Shown: positions 4,920 through 8,805 of the stretch, piece after piece
Layout: every line of letters starts with the position of its first letter
How positions within the stretch are numbered: position 1 is the first letter of the stretch
From: Candidatus Limnocylindrales bacterium
GTDB lineage: Bacteria > Chloroflexota > Limnocylindria > Limnocylindrales > CSP1-4
Assembly (NCBI GenBank): GCA_031292335.1
Contig: JARLHH010000041.1
Span: 1 to 8,805, forward strand
Direction: 5' to 3'
DNA length: 8,805 nt
Notes under the pieces: generated by a model
What the model was told of the DNA's origin: nothing
What the model saw: only the letters and a program-made list of their open reading frames with translations
The model's database searches: none
Position numbers and translations under genes: made by a program

Positions 4920-5866
4920 CAGCGCGTCGCCGACTTCGGGTTCAGGACGTCGTCGAGCGCGTTGCCGACCAGCGTGAAGGCGAGGATGACGACGACCACG
5001 CAGACCGCCGGCGGGACGATGTACCACCAGGCGCCCAGCCCGGGCGCGCCGGCCTCCTGGGCGGCGTTGAGGAGCTGTCCCCACGACGGCTGGAAGGGGT
5101 CGCCGAGACCGATGAAGGAGAGCGTCGTCTCGGTGAAGATCGCGCCGGCGAACGTGAGGACCGCGTTCGCCACGATCAGGTTGACGACGTTCGGCAGGAT
5201 GTGCCGCCGCATGATGTGCGCCCGGCTCCCGCCGATGACCCGCGCGCGATCGACGAACATGCGCTCCTTCACGGAGAGCGTCTGCGAGCGGATGATGCGG
5301 GCCATCGAGGCCCAGCTGGTCAGGCCGATGACCACGATGATCACGAGCAGCGTGGCCCGGATGCCGAAGAGCTCCGCGTCCGTCCCGACGATGTCGAGGA
5401 TGATCGGGGCCAGGACGATCGCGAGCACGAAGGTGGGCAGCACCAGGAAGAAGTCCGTGAGCCGCATCAGGACCTGGTCGGTCCGCCCGCCGACGTAGCC
5501 CGAGACGATCCCGATCACCGCCCCGAAGAAGATCGTGATCAGGGTGGCCAGCAGCCCGATGGTCATCGAGATCCGGGCCCCGTGGACGGTCAGGTTCAGC
5601 ATGTCCCGGCCCACCTCGTCGGTGCCGAAGAGGTGCGCCGCGGACGGTGGGTCCAGGGATGTGCCGGTGGCGGTGGTGACGGTCTGGAGCGGCCCCACGA
5701 AGAGCTGGGGGGCGAGCGCGAGCACCGCGAACACCACGAGGATCACGGCCCCCACGACACCGTCCGTCCGGCGGGCGTAGCGGCGGGCGAACTCGCGGGC
5801 GTTCCGGAGTCGCAGACGCCAGCGGACCCCGCGCACGTTGACCGGGGCGACCGGGACGGCGCTCAC
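4919..5866 (-). CDS. dppC: Peptide ABC transporter permease, DppC/OppC type
   Basis: The 315-residue inner-membrane permease should form the translocation channel with the DppB-type subunit. A basic cytosolic N-terminus (about 1-35) leads into a first helix at 37-54. The DppC hallmark FGTDEVGRD follows at 80-88 in the external segment. Further helices lie near 100-122, 133-159, 170-189, 229-248 and 282-303. The EAA coupling loop that contacts the ATPases is at about 201-226 (ERMFVDRARVIGGS, then RRHILPN). The protein ends LDDVLNPK, close to the family's usual LDPR ending. The start is GTG at 5866 and overlaps the dppB stop by 4 nt (GTGA), so translation is likely coupled. The overlap and the location of the homology make this start fairly secure. 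Confidence 0.96.
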   Translation of the reverse strand: MSAVPVAPVNVRGVRWRLRLRNAREFARRYARRTDGVVGAVILVVFAVLALAPQLFVGPLQTVTTATGTSLDPPSAAHLFGTDEVGRDMLNLTVHGARISMTIGLLATLITIFFGAVIGIVSGYVGGRTDQVLMRLTDFFLVLPTFVLAIVLAPIILDIVGTDAELFGIRATLLVIIVVIGLTSWASMARIIRSQTLSVKERMFVDRARVIGGSRAHIMRRHILPNVVNLIVANAVLTFAGAIFTETTLSFIGLGDPFQPSWGQLLNAAQEAGAPGLGAWWYIVPPAVCVVVVILAFTLVGNALDDVLNPKSATR

Positions 5867-6837
5867 TGCCGCACCCGGGGGTCCAGGTAGCCGTAGACGA
5901 TGTCGGCGACGAAGTTGGCGAGCACGACCGAGACGCCGAGGAGCAGGAAGATCCCCTGGAGCACCGGGTAGTCGCGCGAGTTGAGGGCATCCACGGTGAG
6001 CGTCCCGAGCCCCGGCCAGTTGAACACGATCTCCGCGGTGATCGCGCCGCCCACGACATAGCCCAGGTTGATGGCGACCAGCGTCACCGCCGGCAGGAGC
6101 GCATTGGGGATCGCGTGCGAGCGCAGGATCTTGCCGTCGGGAAGGCCCTTGGCCCGGGCCGTGGTGATGTAGTCCTCGGCGCGCGTCTCGGTGATCGACG
6201 AGCGCATGAGGATGGAGTAGCCGCCGATGAGCCCCAGGCTGATCGTGGCGAGAGGCAGCGCCAGGTGCGCGACGAGATCGCGCAGGAAGTCCACCGGCCC
6301 CGAGTAGGTCGCCCCGGCCGTCAGCATCCCCGAGGTGGGGAACCAGCCCAGGCCGGCCGCGAAGATGATGATCATGGGCATGCCGATGACGAAATACGGC
6401 ATCGAGTAGAGGATCAGGCTGAGGCCGTTGCCGATCCGGTCGGCCAGCCCTCCTCTCCGCCAGCCGGTGTACGCCCCCAGGCCGAGACCGACGAAGATCG
6501 CGATCAGCTCCGCGAGGCCGATCAGCAGGATCGTGGGGCCGAAGCGGTCGCCGATCACCTGGGTGACGGCCTGGCCCTGGAACTTCATGGAGTAGCCGAG
6601 GTCGCCCTGCAACGTGGCGCCGACATACGCCTCGAGCTGGTCGGGGATGAGCGGCTTGTTCAGGCCCCAGCGGGCCAGCGCGGCCTGCCGCTGCTCGATG
6701 GTCACGTTCGGGTTGCGCGGGTTCACGCGGTCCGGCGACCCGGGCATCATCCGGAAGAGGATGAAGTTGAGGAGCACGATCATGCAGATCGTGAAGATCG
6801 CCTGGGCCGACTGGCGGGCGAGGTACCGGGCGCTCAT
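5863..6837 (-). CDS. dppB: Peptide ABC transporter permease, DppB/OppB type
   Basis: The 324-residue integral membrane permease is of normal family length. The first helix is at 11-30 and ends in the family-typical FRMMPGSP (28-35). An external loop of about 65 residues follows, with WGLNKP and GDLGYS (78-83). Five further helices lie near 101-122, 139-160, 189-209, 247-267 and 294-314. The EAA loop is at about 220-246 (EDYITTARAKGLP, then HAIPN). The protein ends YGYLDPRVR, the classic DppB ending. With the DppC-type subunit it should form the peptide channel. ATG 6837 is preceded by GGAAG at 6850-6846 with an 8-nt gap. The gene is first after the binding protein, across a 123-bp spacer that holds a strong hairpin. 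Confidence 0.96.
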   Translation of the reverse strand: MSARYLARQSAQAIFTICMIVLLNFILFRMMPGSPDRVNPRNPNVTIEQRQAALARWGLNKPLIPDQLEAYVGATLQGDLGYSMKFQGQAVTQVIGDRFGPTILLIGLAELIAIFVGLGLGAYTGWRRGGLADRIGNGLSLILYSMPYFVIGMPMIIIFAAGLGWFPTSGMLTAGATYSGPVDFLRDLVAHLALPLATISLGLIGGYSILMRSSITETRAEDYITTARAKGLPDGKILRSHAIPNALLPAVTLVAINLGYVVGGAITAEIVFNWPGLGTLTVDALNSRDYPVLQGIFLLLGVSVVLANFVADIVYGYLDPRVRQ

Positions 6838-6902
6838 GCGCGGATCTTCCGGATCGTCGGCGGACGCACCATCACCGGGTGGCCGGGTCCCCTCCCGGGG
6901 GC

Positions 6903-6929
6903 GTGGAGGGTCGCGGGGCGACCCTCCAC
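6903..6929 (-). terminator. 12-bp perfect hairpin between the binding-protein gene and dppB
   Basis: GTGGAGGGTCGC (6903-6914) and GCGACCCTCCAC (6918-6929) are perfect inverted repeats around a 3-nt loop. Read on the minus strand the hairpin begins 31 nt after the stop of the binding-protein gene and ends 65 nt before dppB. No T-run follows. Such hairpins after a binding-protein gene commonly protect the upstream mRNA from 3' exonucleases or stop part of the transcription, so the binding protein is made in excess over the permeases. The structure is seen; the role is inferred. Confidence 0.72.
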
Positions 6930-6960
6930 CGTGCCGGTCATCTCGTCGCGCCCGGGACCG

Positions 6961-8805
6961 CTACTCCTCTTCCCCGGACGGCCCCCTCGGCCGGCGCCGG
7001 ACGAAGAGCACGCCGCCGGCAACCACGAGCACCACGACCAGGATCCCGACGTAGAGCGCGGTGTTGTCACCGCCGCTGCTGCTCGCCGGCACGGGCGCCG
7101 GTGAGGCGACCGGTGCCGCAGTTGCGCCCGGCGCCGTGGAGGCCGCGACCGACGCTGCCGGCGTCGGCGAGGGCACCGCGGTCGCGTCGGTCAGCAGCGT
7201 GTAGTCGAGCGTGCCGTACGAGAAGAGCGGCGTCCCGTTCGCCAGCGGCTGGTTCTGCCAGCCGCCGAAATGGTCCGTGCGGTACGCCGCGAGGTTCGAG
7301 TCGTAGTACAGGATGTCGTAGACGGCCTGGTCGTAGATCATGTTCTGCATCTGGGCCAGGATCGTCTTGCGCGCGGCGTCGGTGGTCGCCGCGTTCTGCT
7401 CGTCATAGAGCGTGTCGTAGGCGGGATTGCAGTACTGGCTGTCGGACGACGAGCCGATCGCGTCGCACCGGAAGATCTGCAGCAGCGCGTTCGGGTCCGG
7501 GTTGCCGGACCAGCCCCACAGCTCGATGTCGTAGTTGGCCTTGTAGTCGCTGCCGGCTTCGGGCGGGAGGACGATGTTCCCCAGGGTCGCCGAGTCGAAC
7601 TGCTGGGCGGTGACCTTGATCCCGAGCTGGGCGTACCAGTCCTTCACGAACTGGGCCGACTTTGCATAGATGGGGTCGGTGTCCGGGTAGTCCAGCCGCA
7701 GGCTGATCGGATTGCCCTGCTTGTCCAGGCGGTTCCCGTTCGCGTCGAGCTTGTAGCCGGCCGCGTCCAGCTTCTGCTCCGCGAGCGCGATGTCGAAGGT
7801 CCGTGGATGGTCGGGCTCCACGTGCCACTGGCCGAGGACGGGTGGCACGATGGTCGTGCCGACGTCGCCGTAGCCGCCGAGGACTCGGGCGACGAGCGTC
7901 GGCTTGTCGATCGCGTAGCCCAGCGCGTCACGGAAGGCCGGGTCCCAGAGCGCCTGGGTCGAGGGCCCGATGCCCGCGCCGAGCTTCTGCCCCTTCGTGG
8001 CGCCGTACTCGTTGAAGGCAAGCTGCGTCCAGCCGTTTGCCGCGCCGACGACCGTCTTGATGTTCGGCTGGCCCTCCAGCGACTTGAGCTGGTCCGAGTT
8101 CGGGCCGCGCGCGTAGTCGATCTCGCCGGCCTTGAGCGCCTGGACCATCGTGTCGTCGGTCTTGAAGAACTGCATGACGATCTCGTCCTCGGCGCCCTGC
8201 TTGCCCCAGTAGTAGGGGTTTCGGACGAAGCGGACGTACTGGCTCGTCTGCCACTCGGCCGCGGTATAGGGTCCCGTCCCGACCAGCGGCGCCACGAACT
8301 TGGCGTCGCCGATCGTCTTGTACGTGTACGTGCCCCAGATGTGCTGGGGGATGATCGGCAGGTAGGTCTGGAGGATCCGGTCGGACGGGTCGGTCGTGTA
8401 GGCGATCATGGTCTGGGCGTCCGGGCACTCGACCTTCGTGACGCCGGCGTCCTTCAGGCCGGGATCCAGGTAGCCGGCCCCGATGTTCGCTCCGTCCGCG
8501 ATGGCCGCAACCGCGAGCCCCCACGAGAAGCACGCGTCGGCAGACGTGGCGGGCTGGCCGTCGGACCACTTCATGCCGGTCCGGATGTGGAACGTCCAGG
8601 ACTTCCCGTCGGCGGCACGCGTCCACGAATCGGCGAAGCCGGGGACCGGCTCCAGGTTCGGGCCAAAGTCGACCAGCAGGTTGTAGGTCAGCTGGAACAC
8701 CTCGTAGCCGCTGACCAGGAGCGTCTGGTACGGGTTGAGCGAATCGAGGTCCTGGACGGTGCCCACGCGCAGGATCAGCGGGCTGGCCGCCCGCGCGGGC
8801 ACGGC
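6961..8805 (-). CDS. Family 5 peptide-binding protein with C-terminal membrane anchor (N-terminus outside window)
   Basis: Residues are counted from GTG 8802, which is probably not the real start. The window-edge sequence reads AVPARAASP, which looks like the end of a signal peptide (cleavage after ARA), so the true start lies further upstream. Family 5 solute-binding features follow: QDLDSLNPY (17-25), the PGFADSW and FHIRTGMKWSDGQP block (54-84), GTGPYT (175-180), RNPYYWG (194-200) and NPDPNALLQIF (434-444). Extracytoplasmic cysteines 91/126 and 446/458 may form two disulfides. After about 540 comes a 40-residue Ala/Pro/Ser/Thr linker, a hydrophobic helix at 581-601, then RRRPRG and an acidic end. 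This should hold the protein on the outer face by a C-terminal helix. It presumably delivers peptides to DppB/DppC. Family 5 also includes nickel, opine and sugar binders, so the ligand is uncertain. Confidence 0.93.
   Translation of the reverse strand, partial: AVPARAASPLILRVGTVQDLDSLNPYQTLLVSGYEVFQLTYNLLVDFGPNLEPVPGFADSWTRAADGKSWTFHIRTGMKWSDGQPATSADACFSWGLAVAAIADGANIGAGYLDPGLKDAGVTKVECPDAQTMIAYTTDPSDRILQTYLPIIPQHIWGTYTYKTIGDAKFVAPLVGTGPYTAAEWQTSQYVRFVRNPYYWGKQGAEDEIVMQFFKTDDTMVQALKAGEIDYARGPNSDQLKSLEGQPNIKTVVGAANGWTQLAFNEYGATKGQKLGAGIGPSTQALWDPAFRDALGYAIDKPTLVARVLGGYGDVGTTIVPPVLGQWHVEPDHPRTFDIALAEQKLDAAGYKLDANGNRLDKQGNPISLRLDYPDTDPIYAKSAQFVKDWYAQLGIKVTAQQFDSATLGNIVLPPEAGSDYKANYDIELWGWSGNPDPNALLQIFRCDAIGSSSDSQYCNPAYDTLYDEQNAATTDAARKTILAQMQNMIYDQAVYDILYYDSNLAAYRTDHFGGWQNQPLANGTPLFSYGTLDYTLLTDATAVPSPTPAASVAASTAPGATAAPVASPAPVPASSSGGDNTALYVGILVVVLVVAGGVLFVRRRPRGPSGEEE

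Noticed and set aside
4920..6059. Extension of the dppD frame upstream to 6059
   Set aside because: This part is out of frame to dppC and dppB, whose hallmark motifs are intact. The ATG at 4919 overlaps the dppC stop in the usual operon manner.
3828..7104. Plus-strand ORFs at 3828-4817, 4814-5890 and 6115-7104
   Set aside because: All lie opposite well-supported transporter genes and show shadow-frame composition with no motifs.
8800..8802. GTG at 8802 as the true start of the binding protein
   Set aside because: It falls inside what looks like the end of a signal peptide (AVPARA), leaving an exported protein without a signal. The frame stays open to the window edge.

Overview
The window is very GC-rich (estimated by eye at about 70%) and densely coded. 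GTG starts are used for at least two genes and probably a third. It looks like a chromosomal piece of a high-GC, probably single-membrane bacterium. A Chloroflexota (Limnocylindria-like) or actinobacterial source is my best guess. The guess rests on base composition, on a peptide-binding protein held by a C-terminal membrane helix instead of a lipid, and on possible leaderless initiation. No marker gene settles the taxonomy.

Layout. Positions 1-142 (minus) hold the first 47 codons of a PLP-dependent Cys/Met-metabolism enzyme, cut by the left edge. Positions 143-245 are a short spacer with a roughly 40-bp direct repeat and an 8-bp-stem hairpin. Positions 246-1553 (minus) encode a membrane-bound diguanylate cyclase with intact GGDEF and RxxD sites. 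Positions 1554-1857 are a divergent control region with a candidate promoter on each side and two near-identical 19-bp boxes exactly 60 bp apart. Positions 1858-2361 (plus) encode an Lrp/AsnC-family regulator. Positions 2362-2647 are a convergent spacer with a degenerate 9-bp tandem repeat and hairpins. Positions 2648-8805 (minus) form one operon for a Dpp/Opp-type peptide ABC importer, transcribed as binding protein, permease B, permease C, ATPase D, ATPase F. The binding protein lacks its N-terminus because the window ends inside it.

How the parts work together. The binding protein, anchored by its C-terminal helix, should hand oligopeptides (or another family-5 ligand) to the DppB/DppC channel, powered by the DppD/DppF ATPase pair. 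The four downstream genes overlap by 4 nt, overlap by 1 nt, or lie 10 nt apart, so they are probably translationally coupled. A 12-bp perfect hairpin sits between the binding-protein gene and the permeases and probably sets their expression ratio. The Lrp-type regulator and the Cys/Met enzyme make an amino-acid theme plausible, but no sequence evidence links the regulator to the transporter.

No mobile element, CRISPR array, tRNA or rRNA was seen. I found no clearly new multi-gene system. The most notable points are the transmembrane-anchored binding protein, the paired boxes upstream of the Lrp gene, the 9-bp repeat, and the possible leaderless start of the Cys/Met enzyme gene.
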